64,000 nt of DNA. Source: an uncultured Planctomycetota bacterium. GTDB lineage: Bacteria > Planctomycetota > Brocadiia > CAIUPP01. Shown here piece after piece: positions 1-8,726 of the stretch. The notes under the pieces were generated by a model, which was not told the origin of the DNA, made no database searches, and worked only from the letters and a program-made list of their open reading frames with translations. Position 1 is the first letter of the stretch. Each line of letters opens with the position of its first letter. The stretch spans positions 62,001 through 126,000 of the forward strand of contig CAIUPP010000023.1 in the NCBI GenBank assembly GCA_903901045.1, written 5' to 3'. A program made the translations under genes and the position numbers.

Positions 1-13
1 CGGCCCCGCTAAG

Positions 14-1099
14 ATGCAGCAGGCTCCGGTCGCGGCAGGCCGGCCCCCGTTTCCAATGGATAGCGCCATGAGAGCCCCTGAACTTGCAGCGCATCTGAAA
101 GCCGGCATGAAGCCGGTCTACCTGATCTTCGGCCCGGAGGAGTATTTCCGGACGCAGGCGCTGCGCCTCCTGAGGGAGAAGGCGGAGGGGGCGAAGTACG
201 ACGTCTCCGAGCTGGATGGCGCGGAACTGGACCCGCGGAAATTCTTCGACGATCTCCGCACTCCCTCGCTGTTCGCCCCCGACCGGCTGGTGATTGTGGA
301 ACATGCCGAAATGCTCTTCGGCGCGCCGCTGCAGGGGCTGATCCACTACGCCACCAAGCCCTCCCAGCGCACGGTGCTCGCGCTGGCAGCCGAGGAGCTC
401 AAGGCGAAGGGGCCCAAACGCGGTCCGCGCAAGAAGAAGGAGAAGGAGGAGTCCCCCGCCGACCTGCCCACGCTGCTGCACAAAGTGACGCCGGTGGATT
501 GCCCCGTGCTGAACCGGCGCGAGTTGCCGCTCTGGTGCATGGCGCGCGCGAAGGAGTTGGGGAAGAGGATGGACCCGGCGGCGGCGGGGATGCTGATCGA
601 ACTGGCCGGCACCAACCCGGGAGCGCTGAGCGGGCAGATCGATTCACTGGTCTCCTTCTGCAAGGAACGCCCCTCCATCAGCAGCGACGATGTCTCGCGC
701 CTCGTGGGCGGCGACCACATGCGGACGATCTGGGAGCTGCTCGGCGCGGTGAGCGAGCGCAAGCCGGCGGCCGCGCTGCGCGCGCTGGACCGCCTGACGC
801 GCGACGGGGAGTACACGGCGAGCGGCATGATCGGCTACCTCTCGCAGGAGGTGCGGCGGACGTTGATCGTGAAGCGCCTGCACGATTCGGGCGCCCCCGC
901 CGCGAAGATCGAGCAGGCAACGCACGCGCAGGGCTGGCTGATCGAGAAGATTCTGCGCACCAGCCGAGGCGTGAGCGTCGAGGAGTTGAAGAAGCATCTT
1001 CACCTGCTCGTCCAAGCGGATTACGATATCAAGACGGGGGCCGGAGGGGACGGCTGGGTGATGGAGCGGCTGGTGATGCAGCTTTGCGGAGGAAAGTGA
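14..1099 (+). CDS. holA: DNA polymerase III delta subunit
   Basis: HolA is the delta subunit of the clamp-loader complex, which opens the beta sliding clamp and loads it onto primed DNA in the cytoplasm. The 361-residue length fits the family. The N-terminal core has the family pattern around 'PVYLIFGPEEYF', followed by the Lys-rich middle and an all-helical C-terminal collar domain ('AKIEQATHAQGWLIEKIL'). Three in-frame ATGs compete for the start (positions 14, 56 and 68). None has a strong Shine-Dalgarno, and homology really begins at the third ('MRAPELAAHLKAG'), so the first 18 residues may not be translated. The next gene begins directly after the stop with a GGAGG inside the holA 3' end, suggesting coupling. 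Confidence 0.9.
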   Translation: MQQAPVAAGRPPFPMDSAMRAPELAAHLKAGMKPVYLIFGPEEYFRTQALRLLREKAEGAKYDVSELDGAELDPRKFFDDLRTPSLFAPDRLVIVEHAEMLFGAPLQGLIHYATKPSQRTVLALAAEELKAKGPKRGPRKKKEKEESPADLPTLLHKVTPVDCPVLNRRELPLWCMARAKELGKRMDPAAAGMLIELAGTNPGALSGQIDSLVSFCKERPSISSDDVSRLVGGDHMRTIWELLGAVSERKPAAALRALDRLTRDGEYTASGMIGYLSQEVRRTLIVKRLHDSGAPAAKIEQATHAQGWLIEKILRTSRGVSVEELKKHLHLLVQADYDIKTGAGGDGWVMERLVMQLCGGK

Positions 1100-2935
1100 T
1101 TGCTCACTCATGATGCTGAAGTCTTGGGGACGAGGCATAGTATTTGTTATCACCATCCGCAATCATCTTGCAGTGGCCGTCTTTATTCCGCACGAACTTT
1201 CGTGGCGCCATTCATTCGCGCAGATCGCCGCGGATGTGCAGGAAGCACCCGCGCCACAGTATTGCTCTTCCTGTTGTCCCTCCTGATTGGAGCGCTGTGT
1301 CTTACAGGGTTCCTTGTTCTCCCGGCTTGGCACGTTCTAGTCGCACGGAACTGGGTACAAACCCCCTGCACAATCGTCTCCAGCAAAGTGGTCCGGGAAT
1401 CCGGCTACAGGGTGGACATTCAGTTCACCTATGTTGTTGCCGATGCAAATTACCGTTCCAATCGGTACGACGTCTGCACGCCGGGGCACTCATCGAGCGG
1501 CATCGGCCACCCGCAGGCGGAAGAGGAGATCGTTCGGCGATACCCATTCGGAAGCGCCACCTTCTGTTACGTTAACCCCCTTCTGCCGAACGAGGCGCTG
1601 CTGCAAAGGGGCTGGCCATCGGGTCTGGGCTTTCCTATCGGCATATCCCTTTTCTTCATTCTCGTTGGCGCAGGGGGAATGTGCTTTGCAGTCCGCTCGG
1701 GCAGGATCATGAAAAAGACTGCCCGGGCTCGACAGCTTTACCCCGACAAACCCTGGATGTGGCGGGACGACTGGGCAATCGGGCAAGTCAAGTCCACAAC
1801 GCGCTCCCTCCTGCTGATCCTGTGGGAAATCGCAGTCTTTTCAAACCTACTCAGTCTGCCAGTCCTGACATTGGTGCCGGGCGAGATCGCGCGCAAGGGC
1901 GACAAGATGCTCTATATTGCGTTTGTCTTCCCGCTCATCGGATTCGGGCTTCTTGCTGGAGCGATCTGGGCGACGGTGCGTCGGCTGAAGTTCGGCAACT
2001 CGGTGTTCGCGATGCTAACGGTACCCGCCGCCTTGGGTGGAGCGTTGGCGGGGACCATCCGGCTCGGAAGGCCGCGCGCTGCACTCGGCGAGGTGAAGCT
2101 TAGGTTGGTCTGTAGCAACTGTGTTACGACCGGATCGGAGAAGACCAGCAGCAGATCGGAGACGGTCTTGTGGGCCAACGAGCAAACTATGCCGCCCGGT
2201 ACGGACAACCATGTGCCCATCCTCTTTGCCCTGCCCGCCGATGGGCGTGAGACGGACATGCGCAATCTGAGCGATTCGATTGTATGGCGTCTGGAAGCGC
2301 GGTCGAGCGTGCCCGGCATTGACTACTCTGCGCAATTCGACGTTCCGGTATTTCGAGCGGAGTTCACGCCGGAGCAGGCGCGGCTGGGACAGGCGGCGTG
2401 CGACCATGAACGCATTGAAGTCGAACAATATCAACCTTCACCCACCTCGCGAATCCATGTCCACGAATCCCCGCATGGGGGGATGGAGTTCTACTTCCCT
2501 GCGCCGCGGCACCTCCTCCTGTCCATTGTCCAATCAGTGTGTCTCGTTATATTCATGGGTGGACTCTGGGCGCTCATCCATTTCCATGTCCAAGTCATGG
2601 TCGCAGGTTTTGTTGTTCTGTTCGCGAGCATCCTGGCACCCGCGGCTTTCTGCTCCTGTTTCCGAGCCGTGCGTGTCACCGCCGACGCCACCGGCATCAC
2701 CGTGACCAACAATCTGCGTCTTTTCACCCTCACAAGAGTAATTCCATCCTCCGACATTGAGGAGATCAGGGTGAATTGCGGGATGCACGACGGTATTGCC
2801 CAATACCACGACATCAAGATCATCTGCCAATCCGGAAGGGTAGTGACCGCCGGCAACTACATACGGGACAAACAGGAAGCGGATTGGCTGGCGCGCCGAA
2901 TGGCGCACTGCATCGGCAAAGAACCGACGCCCTGA
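1100..2935 (+). CDS. DUF3592 domain membrane protein
   Basis: Predicted inner-membrane protein of unknown function. Near residues 50-70 a hydrophobic helix ('VLLFLLSLLIGALCLTGF') precedes a DUF3592-type extracellular segment (Arg-Asn-Trp-V-pattern, 'TPCTIVSSKV', conserved aromatic 'FCYVNP'). More membrane helices follow near residues 175-195, 240-260, 275-300 and 475-510. The ORF opens with TTG at 1100, 7 bases after a GGAGG that overlaps the end of holA, so translation could be coupled. However, the first 45 residues look unlike a protein N-terminus, and a GTG at 1202 is an alternative. Third-position GC is visibly lower than in the neighbours, which may mean acquisition by transfer. The C-terminal 100 residues look like a PH-like membrane-associated domain; this is inference. 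Confidence 0.7.
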   Translation: MLTHDAEVLGTRHSICYHHPQSSCSGRLYSARTFVAPFIRADRRGCAGSTRATVLLFLLSLLIGALCLTGFLVLPAWHVLVARNWVQTPCTIVSSKVVRESGYRVDIQFTYVVADANYRSNRYDVCTPGHSSSGIGHPQAEEEIVRRYPFGSATFCYVNPLLPNEALLQRGWPSGLGFPIGISLFFILVGAGGMCFAVRSGRIMKKTARARQLYPDKPWMWRDDWAIGQVKSTTRSLLLILWEIAVFSNLLSLPVLTLVPGEIARKGDKMLYIAFVFPLIGFGLLAGAIWATVRRLKFGNSVFAMLTVPAALGGALAGTIRLGRPRAALGEVKLRLVCSNCVTTGSEKTSSRSETVLWANEQTMPPGTDNHVPILFALPADGRETDMRNLSDSIVWRLEARSSVPGIDYSAQFDVPVFRAEFTPEQARLGQAACDHERIEVEQYQPSPTSRIHVHESPHGGMEFYFPAPRHLLLSIVQSVCLVIFMGGLWALIHFHVQVMVAGFVVLFASILAPAAFCSCFRAVRVTADATGITVTNNLRLFTLTRVIPSSDIEEIRVNCGMHDGIAQYHDIKIICQSGRVVTAGNYIRDKQEADWLARRMAHCIGKEPTP

Positions 2936-2945
2936 ATGACAGGGG

Positions 2946-3001
2946 GGAAAAGGGGTCAGGCATCTTTTCGCACCGGCGAAAAGCAGCCTGGCCCCTTTTC
3001 C
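2946..3001. repeat. 56-bp hairpin repeat, copy 1
   Basis: A near-perfect inverted repeat: outer arms GGAAAAGGGG / CCCCTTTTCC, inner arms with CTTTTCGC / GCGAAAAG. It lies between the convergent DUF3592 and ruvC genes and could terminate both. A second copy with 4 mismatches in 56 bases is at 20482-20537. The shape is like REP/RAYT-type palindromes, but no RAYT transposase gene is in the window. Confidence 0.85.
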
Positions 3002-3002
3002 T

Positions 3003-3476
3003 TCACTCCGGGCGTCGGTTGCAGTGGCAGATGGCGACGGCGAGGGCGTCGGCGGCGTCTTCGGGTTCGGGGATTTCGGGCAGCCCCAGCAGCAGGCGGA
3101 CCATTTCCTGAATCTGTTCCTTGTGCGCGCGTCCGTTGCCCACCACCGCCTTCTTCACCTCGGCGGGGGTATATTGGAAGAGCGGCTTGTCGTGCAGCGC
3201 GGCGGCGAGGATCGCCACCCCGCGCCCCTCACCCATCCGCAGGGCGCTGGCGGCATTCTTGCCGTAGAACGCTTCCTCGATGGCCACCTGATCGGGCCGG
3301 TGCGTCACGATCACCTGCGTCAGGCCATCGTGGATGCTCCGCAGGCGCTTGCCATAGTCATTCTTCATGTCGGCATAGATCACCCCATGCGTCACGGGGC
3401 GCATCTGGTTGCCGACCAGATCCACGACGCCGTAACCCACGATGCGCGTGCCGGGGTCTATGCCCATGATACGCAC
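3003..3476 (-). CDS. ruvC: Holliday junction endodeoxyribonuclease RuvC
   Basis: RuvC resolves Holliday junctions by symmetric nicking, together with RuvAB. The 157-residue protein has the RNase H-like fold with the acidic catalytic residues visible: Asp in 'MGIDPGTRIVGYG' near residue 7, Glu in 'AIEEAFYGKNA', and the C-terminal Asp pair in 'EDAADALAVAICH'. The phenylalanine/asparagine region 'FYGKNAASALRMGEGRG' is also conserved. The start is a GTG at 3476 preceded by GAGGG six bases upstream; an ATG three codons later is possible. It is convergent with the DUF3592 gene and is not in a ruvCAB operon here. No ruvA or ruvB is present in the window. Confidence 0.96.
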   Translation of the reverse strand: MRIMGIDPGTRIVGYGVVDLVGNQMRPVTHGVIYADMKNDYGKRLRSIHDGLTQVIVTHRPDQVAIEEAFYGKNAASALRMGEGRGVAILAAALHDKPLFQYTPAEVKKAVVGNGRAHKEQIQEMVRLLLGLPEIPEPEDAADALAVAICHCNRRPE

Positions 3477-3505
3477 GGAATGCCCTCAAACGGAGCAATA
3501 GAGAG

Positions 3506-3557
3506 TGAGGACCACGCCCATAGGGCGTGGCCTCAGGAAGGCCCCCCAAGGGGGCCT
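3506..3557. repeat. Two tandem GC-rich hairpins upstream of ruvC
   Basis: CCACGCCC-ATA-GGGCGTGG at 3512-3530 (extended by TGAGG/CCTCA) is immediately followed by AGGCCCCC-CAA-GGGGGCCT at 3539-3557 and an A-rich stretch. Both are perfect palindromes with three-base loops. Confidence 0.8.
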
Positions 3558-4050
3558 AACGGAAAAAGGTACGGCTATGTTCCTCGATCCGTCTCCAGAT
3601 TCAATATGTACGTTGGCACAAGGAAAGCACGTTACTTGCAAACCTATCGCACATGCGACATACGCTGCCCGTCGTGCATTAGGCTCTCCTTTCGTGGCTT
3701 GGCCGGGCCTTCGATTGTGAGAGCCTAATTCTACTTACGGCCTCGCTGGAACGGCAAAGCCTTCCAGCGTCGCACGGCCAGAGGCCGTGGTTTCAACAAT
3801 TAATGACGAATAGCCAATTGCGAATTGCGAGTGAACGGCAAAGCAGCGCCGTCCGAGTAGCGCCGCAATGCTGTCCCGGGAGTCTAGCAGCAAGACCGGG
3901 GGTCCGCAAGGGACGGAGCAACGGTGAATTGCTGATGGCCGATTGCGAACTGGAAATGAACGGCAGCAACGCCCGTGACCGAAGAGCGCCGGGACATTGG
4001 CCATTCGCAATTCGCTATTCCCAACTCGCTATTGATTCGTCTCTCTGGCT
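3558..4050. other. Palindrome- and repeat-rich intergenic stretch, no gene recognised
   Basis: No supported ORF. An 11-bp inverted pair ATTAGGCTCTC/GAGAGCCTAAT (3678-3688 and 3719-3729) encloses 30 bases. CGCTGGAA/TTCCAGCG pairs at 3744-3769, and CACGGCC-AGA-GGCCGTG lies at 3773-3789. From about 3800 the sequence becomes AT-rich repeat of the 'ccaattgcgaattgcg' kind, seen again at 3922-3950 and inverted at 4003-4035. A structured RNA cannot be excluded, but no known RNA family signature was recognised. Confidence 0.6.
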
Positions 4051-4080
4051 TTGACGCTTCCCCCCCGGCGCTGCTAGAAT
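4051..4080 (+). promoter_or_regulatory. Sigma-70-like promoter for the zinc-ribbon gene
   Basis: TTGACG (4051-4056), 18-base spacer, TAGAAT (4075-4080). A GGAGGG follows at 4085-4090 just ahead of the start codons. If this promoter is used, the transcript would have almost no leader. Confidence 0.55.
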
Positions 4081-4092
4081 CAGTGGAGGGAA

Positions 4093-5166
4093 ATGGAGTG
4101 GATGATGGCCCGCACTGATGAAGAGAAGCAATCCCTCGTGACGGTGCGCTGCGGCGGCTGCCAGGGCGTGTTCCGGAGCATCGCCTGGACGCCGGGGCAG
4201 GCCTGCACCCGTTGCGGCTCCACGGATTTGTCGCCGGTTATGGCGCGCGGCCAGTCCGACTATGAGCGCGCCGACCGCTCCGCCGGCTACGCGATCGAAG
4301 ACATCCGCTTCGGGCGGCTCGCTCAGTGGGCGGAGTTCGTCACCCCCAAGCAGGTGCAGTGGGCGCTGCACATGCAGAACCAACTCGCGCGCACGGGGCA
4401 GAAAGTCCCCGACATGGCCGCCATGCTGCTGCGCGAGAAGTTCATCGACCGCAAGCACGTCGACTTGGTGCTCAGCGCGCGCCGCATCAAGCCTTCGAGC
4501 AAGGAAGATGTGGACCTCGGGCAGGCCGCCAAGCGAATGGGGTACGTGACCGACGCGCAACTGGCTGACCTGTTCAGCAAGCAGGAGGCGGTCGACCTGG
4601 CCGGCAACGACGCCGCCCCCCTGCCGCTGATGCTCGTGGAACGGCGGTACGTGCAGGAGAACCAGATGCTCGCGCTGCTGAAGGCGGCGGAGCGCCAGGG
4701 GACCGGCCTGCTGTATCGCACGAAACGCGCTCCGGGAGCGGACGAAGCGGGCGGATCGTCGCTCACGGGAAAGATTTTCGGCGGCAGTCCGAGCCAGCGC
4801 AAGAGCAAGCTCGCGCTGGCGGTGCTGATTCCGATCCTCTTGATTATTCTGCTCAGCCGCGTCGCGGTCCTCGCCCCGGTCTACGCCACCGTGAAGTGCA
4901 CGAAGTGCGGCGCGGAATTCGCCGCGCCCGCCAACTCCGTCTGGCCGATCAAGTGCCCCGACCGGGGAGAAATCTCCGTGTACCCCCTGGCCATGTGCAC
5001 CCAATGCGGCACGCGCTATCCGATCGTCGGCATGGGCTACGGCGCCGTCTGCCCCAAGTGCCGCTCCTCCGAACGGATCATGCTGCAAAGCGACAATACG
5101 GAAGAAGTCAAACGCATTCTTGAGAAGATCAAGACCCAGACGCTCCACCAGGAAGTGAGCGAGTGA
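4093..5166 (+). CDS. Membrane protein with flanking zinc ribbons
   Basis: Unnamed family. The N-terminal ribbon has 'CGGCQ' near residue 18 and 'CTRCGS' near residue 36. The middle 180 residues contain two or three helical repeats like those of phosphorelay or secretion N-terminal modules ('FVTPKQVQWALHMQNQLA', 'MLVERRYVQENQMLALL'). One membrane helix near residues 237-260 ('LAVLIPILLIILLS') follows. The C-terminal 90 residues hold paired ribbons ('CTKCGAEF', 'CTQCGTRYP', 'CPKCRSS'). One expected pair is broken: 'CPDRGE' has Arg where Cys is usual. ATGs at 4093, 4102 and 4105 compete; 4102 or 4105 gives better spacing to GGAGGG. The stop overlaps the start of the phosphoesterase, so the two are probably co-expressed. 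Confidence 0.75.
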   Translation: MEWMMARTDEEKQSLVTVRCGGCQGVFRSIAWTPGQACTRCGSTDLSPVMARGQSDYERADRSAGYAIEDIRFGRLAQWAEFVTPKQVQWALHMQNQLARTGQKVPDMAAMLLREKFIDRKHVDLVLSARRIKPSSKEDVDLGQAAKRMGYVTDAQLADLFSKQEAVDLAGNDAAPLPLMLVERRYVQENQMLALLKAAERQGTGLLYRTKRAPGADEAGGSSLTGKIFGGSPSQRKSKLALAVLIPILLIILLSRVAVLAPVYATVKCTKCGAEFAAPANSVWPIKCPDRGEISVYPLAMCTQCGTRYPIVGMGYGAVCPKCRSSERIMLQSDNTEEVKRILEKIKTQTLHQEVSE

Positions 5167-5924
5167 TGCGCGCGATCATCAGCGACGTCCACAGCAACAT
5201 CGAGGCGCTCCATGCGGTGATGGCGGACATTGCCACCCAGGGGGCCGAGGAGATTCTCTGCCTGGGGGACGTGGTGGGGTACGGCGCCGACGTGGAGGAG
5301 TGCATCGACCTGATCGAGAAGATGACCCGCTTCTGCCTTTCGGGCAATCACGACTTCGCCGTCATCACTCTGCCGGATCGATTCAACCCGCTCGCGGTGG
5401 AGGCGATCAACTACACCAAGCATCTCATGAAGCCCTCCGCGCTGAGCCTGGGGCGAAAGCGCGCGCGCTGGCACTTCCTGGAAGGACTGCCCACGCGCCA
5501 GCAGGAGGGGGACGTCCTGTATGTGCACGGCTCCCCCCGCGACGACCGCAACGAGTACATTCTGGAGAGCGATATCGTCTTCGGCAACGTGGAGAAGATA
5601 TCCCAGGTGTTCGACATGATCCCGCGCCTGCTGTTCGTGGGGCATACCCACGTGCCGGGGGTGATCGGAACGGATATGACTTTCTGGCACCCCGATGACA
5701 ATCAGAGCGCCTACACGCTCGATCCGCAGAAGCGATATATCGTCAACGTCGGCTCCGTCGGCCAGCCGCGCGACGGCGACAACCGCTCCTGCTATCTCCT
5801 CGTGGATGGCACGCGCATTATCTACCGGCGCGTCCCCTACGACTACCGCCAGACGATGGCAAAGATGGCGCGCGTCGGCCCCATCAGCCGCGACTCGGCG
5901 GACCGGCTGGAGTACGGGCGCTAG
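5166..5924 (+). CDS. Calcineurin-like metallophosphoesterase family protein
   Basis: Predicted cytoplasmic dinuclear-metal phosphoesterase of the YfcE/MJ0936-like group; the substrate is unknown. Metal ligands are visible in order: 'ISDVHSN' (Asp/His), 'LGDVVGYG' (Asp), 'SGNHDF' (Asn-His), 'YVHGSPRD' (His) and 'FVGHTHVPG' (His-x-His). About 252 residues, typical of the family. ATG at 5166 shares one base with the TGA of the upstream gene, and a GTG one codon earlier is the alternative. A short gap and a GGAGG lead into the transglutaminase-like lipoprotein, so the three genes look like one operon. Confidence 0.9.
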   Translation: MRAIISDVHSNIEALHAVMADIATQGAEEILCLGDVVGYGADVEECIDLIEKMTRFCLSGNHDFAVITLPDRFNPLAVEAINYTKHLMKPSALSLGRKRARWHFLEGLPTRQQEGDVLYVHGSPRDDRNEYILESDIVFGNVEKISQVFDMIPRLLFVGHTHVPGVIGTDMTFWHPDDNQSAYTLDPQKRYIVNVGSVGQPRDGDNRSCYLLVDGTRIIYRRVPYDYRQTMAKMARVGPISRDSADRLEYGR

Positions 5925-5955
5925 GCGGGATCTGGCTGACCGAACGGAGGGGAAG

Positions 5956-7425
5956 ATGGGGCGTGAACGGTTTCTCTCCTGCGCCTGCGCGCTAGCGCTG
6001 CTCCTTCTGCTCTGCGCCGGCTGCGCGAATGCGCGGCGCTCGACGCTGGAGGAGGAGTGGTCGTCGATCTCCCTCAACGGCGCGCGCATCGGCTACGCGC
6101 ACACCCTCACCGCGCGCACACCGCCCCCCGACGCGCGCGTGGTCACCTCCATCTTCACCGAATTCCGCATCAAGCGGCTCGGCCTGACGCTCTCCTCCCG
6201 AAATACGCTCGAATTCACCGAGGACCTGCAAGGCCGGCTGCTGGCCGCCATCTCCTCCAGCGACTCCTTCGGCAGCAAGGTCAGCACGCAGGTTTTCGTG
6301 AACGGCGACACAGCGCGCCTGCGAACGCAGACCGCTGGCCCGCCGCGCGAAAGCAGCATCCCCTGGGATGAGCAGGTGCTGGGCCCCTGGGCGCAGACGC
6401 GTCGCATCCGCGAGTCGGCGATGAAAGAGGGGACCGTGATCGAGTGCAAGCTCTTCGTGCCGGAACTTCAGCGCGTCTCGCTGAGCCGCGTCACTTTGGG
6501 CGGGATGGAGACGCTGACCCTCGACGGACGCCCGCTCCCGTTGCGCAGGGCAACGATGACGCTGGACGTGCTGCCGGACCTCCCCACGGAACTCTGGCTG
6601 GACAGCGAAGGGAACGCCGTAAAGAGCGTGACAAACCTCCTCGGCCGGCTTGAGACGCTGCGCTGCACGAAGGAGGAGGCGCTGCAGACCATTCTCCCGG
6701 GGCAGATGGCGGACGTGCTCAATGACTTCATGATCGTCTCGAACCGCATCATCGACGAGCCGCGCAAGGTCGTAACGGCGCGGTACCGGATCGAGGCGCC
6801 GGCGGGCGCGCTGGGCCGCCTGCATCTGGAGGACCGGCGGCAGAAGATTGAGGAACACAGCGAGACCAGCGTCCTCCTGCGCGTGACCGCCATGGGCCCT
6901 GCCGACGCGCAAGCTCCGTTCCCCGCCGCAAAGTATCTGGCCGCGTCTCCCTACGTCCAGTCGGACGACCCGGAACTGGCGCGCACGGCGCTGGCGGCCG
7001 CGGGCGACGCCTCCTCCCCCGCCGAGAAGGCGCAGCGCCTGAGGCAATGGGTCTTCTCGCACATGACGAAGAAGGACTACGGCGTCGGGCTGGCCTCGGC
7101 CAAACAGGCGCTCCTGAGCCGCGAAGGGGACTGCACGGAGCATGCCGTGCTGCTGACGGCGTTGCTGCGCGCGGCGGGGATTCCCGCGCGCGGAGCCATC
7201 GGGGTGGTGTACTGGAAGGGGAAGTTCGCCTACCACATGTGGACGGAGGCTTTCCTGACCGACTGGACGGCGCTGGATGCGACGTTGCAGGAGGAACGCG
7301 TGGACGCAACGCACATCCGGCTCGCGACAGCCGATCTGGACAGCGGCTCCGTCGGGGACGCCATCCTCGACCTCGCGCAGGTCATGGGGAAGATGAAGAT
7401 TTCGGTGCTGGATGAGAGCGACTGA
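5956..7425 (+). CDS. Transglutaminase-like domain lipoprotein
   Basis: Exported lipoprotein of 489 residues. The start is the ATG at 5956, not the track start at 5695: GGAGGGGAAG lies just upstream, and the protein then opens with a hydrophobic signal ending in a lipobox ('LLLCAGC'). The N-terminal 250 residues are beta-rich without a recognised family. The C-terminal part is a transglutaminase-like cysteine-protease fold with the triad visible: Cys in 'GDCTEHAVLLTALLRAAGIP' (about residue 393), His in 'YHMWTEAF' (about 427) and Asp in 'ALDATL' (about 441). This fold is found in peptidases and amide-forming or amide-breaking enzymes. The substrate cannot be told from sequence. It follows the metallophosphoesterase gene by 31 bases. 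Confidence 0.87.
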   Translation: MGRERFLSCACALALLLLLCAGCANARRSTLEEEWSSISLNGARIGYAHTLTARTPPPDARVVTSIFTEFRIKRLGLTLSSRNTLEFTEDLQGRLLAAISSSDSFGSKVSTQVFVNGDTARLRTQTAGPPRESSIPWDEQVLGPWAQTRRIRESAMKEGTVIECKLFVPELQRVSLSRVTLGGMETLTLDGRPLPLRRATMTLDVLPDLPTELWLDSEGNAVKSVTNLLGRLETLRCTKEEALQTILPGQMADVLNDFMIVSNRIIDEPRKVVTARYRIEAPAGALGRLHLEDRRQKIEEHSETSVLLRVTAMGPADAQAPFPAAKYLAASPYVQSDDPELARTALAAAGDASSPAEKAQRLRQWVFSHMTKKDYGVGLASAKQALLSREGDCTEHAVLLTALLRAAGIPARGAIGVVYWKGKFAYHMWTEAFLTDWTALDATLQEERVDATHIRLATADLDSGSVGDAILDLAQVMGKMKISVLDESD

Positions 7426-7442
7426 CGACGCGCGGCGGCCCA

Positions 7443-8597
7443 CTACTCCTTGAGCAGATCATCCCCGAGGTGCGCGTAGTTTCCGGCGAACTGGAAGATG
7501 TGGTAGGCGATGACGCCGGCAACGACGAACCAGACCAGCCACCCCAGCATGATGGTCAGCGTCTTCATGGCCAGGTCGAACTTCTCGTTATAGAGGCGCG
7601 ACATGCGCCGGAAGAGGTCCGGCATGGAGCCGGACTCGGTCCCCACATGCACCATCTCGATCAGATCGTCCGGAAAAAGGCCGCTGCTTTGAAGCGACTC
7701 CGCCAGCGGGACGCCCGCCTTGAGGTCCCCGACGATTCGCGGAGCCAGCGCGACATACGCGCCGTTGGCGGTGGACTCCAGGCTCCAGGTGACGGCGTTG
7801 AAGATGGGCACCCCCGCGTTCAGCATCAGGTCCATGGACCAGCAGAAACGCGACAGCGCCAGCGTGCGGAATATCCCCCCGACCATGGGAATCCGTATGA
7901 TCACTTCGTGGACCGCGCGCGCCCCCCCCACGGAGCGCGTGATGAGGAAGTAGGCTATGATCGGCAGACAGCCGACGCCCACCCAGAACCCCAGCACTTT
8001 GAGCGCCGCATTTTCGGGGGAGCCGCCGTTGCCGAGCATGGTGGTGACGTAGGCGACAATCGCCAGCACGAGCGCCATGGCGAGGTATTCGAAGACGGGA
8101 TAGATCAACTGGCCGATCATTTTGCGCCAGATGGAGCGCACGAAATCGTAGTAGTCGGCGAGTTGCTTGAGGACGATGTCCAGGCCGCCGCTGCTCTCCC
8201 CCACCGTGATGAGCCGCCTGAACATCACCGGGAAAGCGCGCCCCTGGCGTTCCAGCGATTCGCCGAAGGTCGCCCCGCCTTCCAGGTCGGAAATCAGCCT
8301 GTTGTACATGCGCAGGTCCGCCCCGCGGCTGTTGCGCGACATGACCTGCAGCGCCCTGAGCAGCGGAATTCCCGCTTCGAGCGACGTGGCCAGCCGGCGG
8401 CTGAAGTTGGCCAATCGCTTCGCACTCAGGCGGAAAGTCAGCGTCTTCGGCGGCGGCGGCAGTACGGAGCCGCCCGCCCTGATCGGGATGGAGGGACTTT
8501 GCGTGACGCTCTGGCCGGATGCGACGTCCTGGCCGGCCGCGACGCTCTGCGCGGATTGCTCGCGCTTAGCGGGGACTCCGGCTTTCTCGGTATCCAT
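7443..8597 (-). CDS. Type II secretion / type IV pilus inner-membrane platform protein (GspF/PilC family)
   Basis: Inner-membrane platform protein of T2SS or type IV pilus systems, connecting the assembly ATPase to pilin or pseudopilin polymerisation. Start at ATG 8597 ('MDTEKAGVP'). The track extension to 8672 is an artefact of a palindromic repeat. Two GspF domains (about residues 65-190 and 265-390) share the family pattern 'LATSLEAGIPLLRALQVM' / 'FCWSMDLMLNAGVPIFNAV', each followed by membrane helices, and a last helix near the C-terminus ('MLGWLVWFVVAGVIAY'). The N-terminal 55 residues are low-complexity (Gln/Ser/Ala). Downstream of pyrB and on the same strand as the pil-like operon, it may supply the platform for those PilM/N/O-like proteins. 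No assembly ATPase or secretin gene is in the window. Confidence 0.9.
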   Translation of the reverse strand: MDTEKAGVPAKREQSAQSVAAGQDVASGQSVTQSPSIPIRAGGSVLPPPPKTLTFRLSAKRLANFSRRLATSLEAGIPLLRALQVMSRNSRGADLRMYNRLISDLEGGATFGESLERQGRAFPVMFRRLITVGESSGGLDIVLKQLADYYDFVRSIWRKMIGQLIYPVFEYLAMALVLAIVAYVTTMLGNGGSPENAALKVLGFWVGVGCLPIIAYFLITRSVGGARAVHEVIIRIPMVGGIFRTLALSRFCWSMDLMLNAGVPIFNAVTWSLESTANGAYVALAPRIVGDLKAGVPLAESLQSSGLFPDDLIEMVHVGTESGSMPDLFRRMSRLYNEKFDLAMKTLTIMLGWLVWFVVAGVIAYHIFQFAGNYAHLGDDLLKE

Positions 8598-8642
8598 GTT
8601 CTGATTACTTAATGAACGCCATACAAGCAGCTTATCACGCCG

Positions 8643-8670
8643 GCAGGGGCAAGGCATTCCCTGCCCCTGC
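8643..8670. repeat. Palindromic repeat, family A, imperfect intergenic copy
   Basis: CAGGGGCA / TGCCCCTG arms around AGGCATTCCC, between pyrB and the gspF-like gene. It is related to the perfect family A copies at 14824 and 44133. Confidence 0.75.
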
Positions 8671-8726
8671 AAACCTCGGCGACTCGGACTTCCTCATCCC
8701 GTAATCAGCGATGGTCCGGTTCCCCG

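Noticed and set aside
5695-5955. N-terminal extension of the transglutaminase-like ORF
   Set aside because: It lies inside the phosphoesterase gene; a strong ribosome site and a lipoprotein signal start at 5956.
8598-8672. N-terminal extension of the GspF-like ORF (MQGQGMPCPC...)
   Set aside because: It is palindromic repeat DNA read in a chance open frame.
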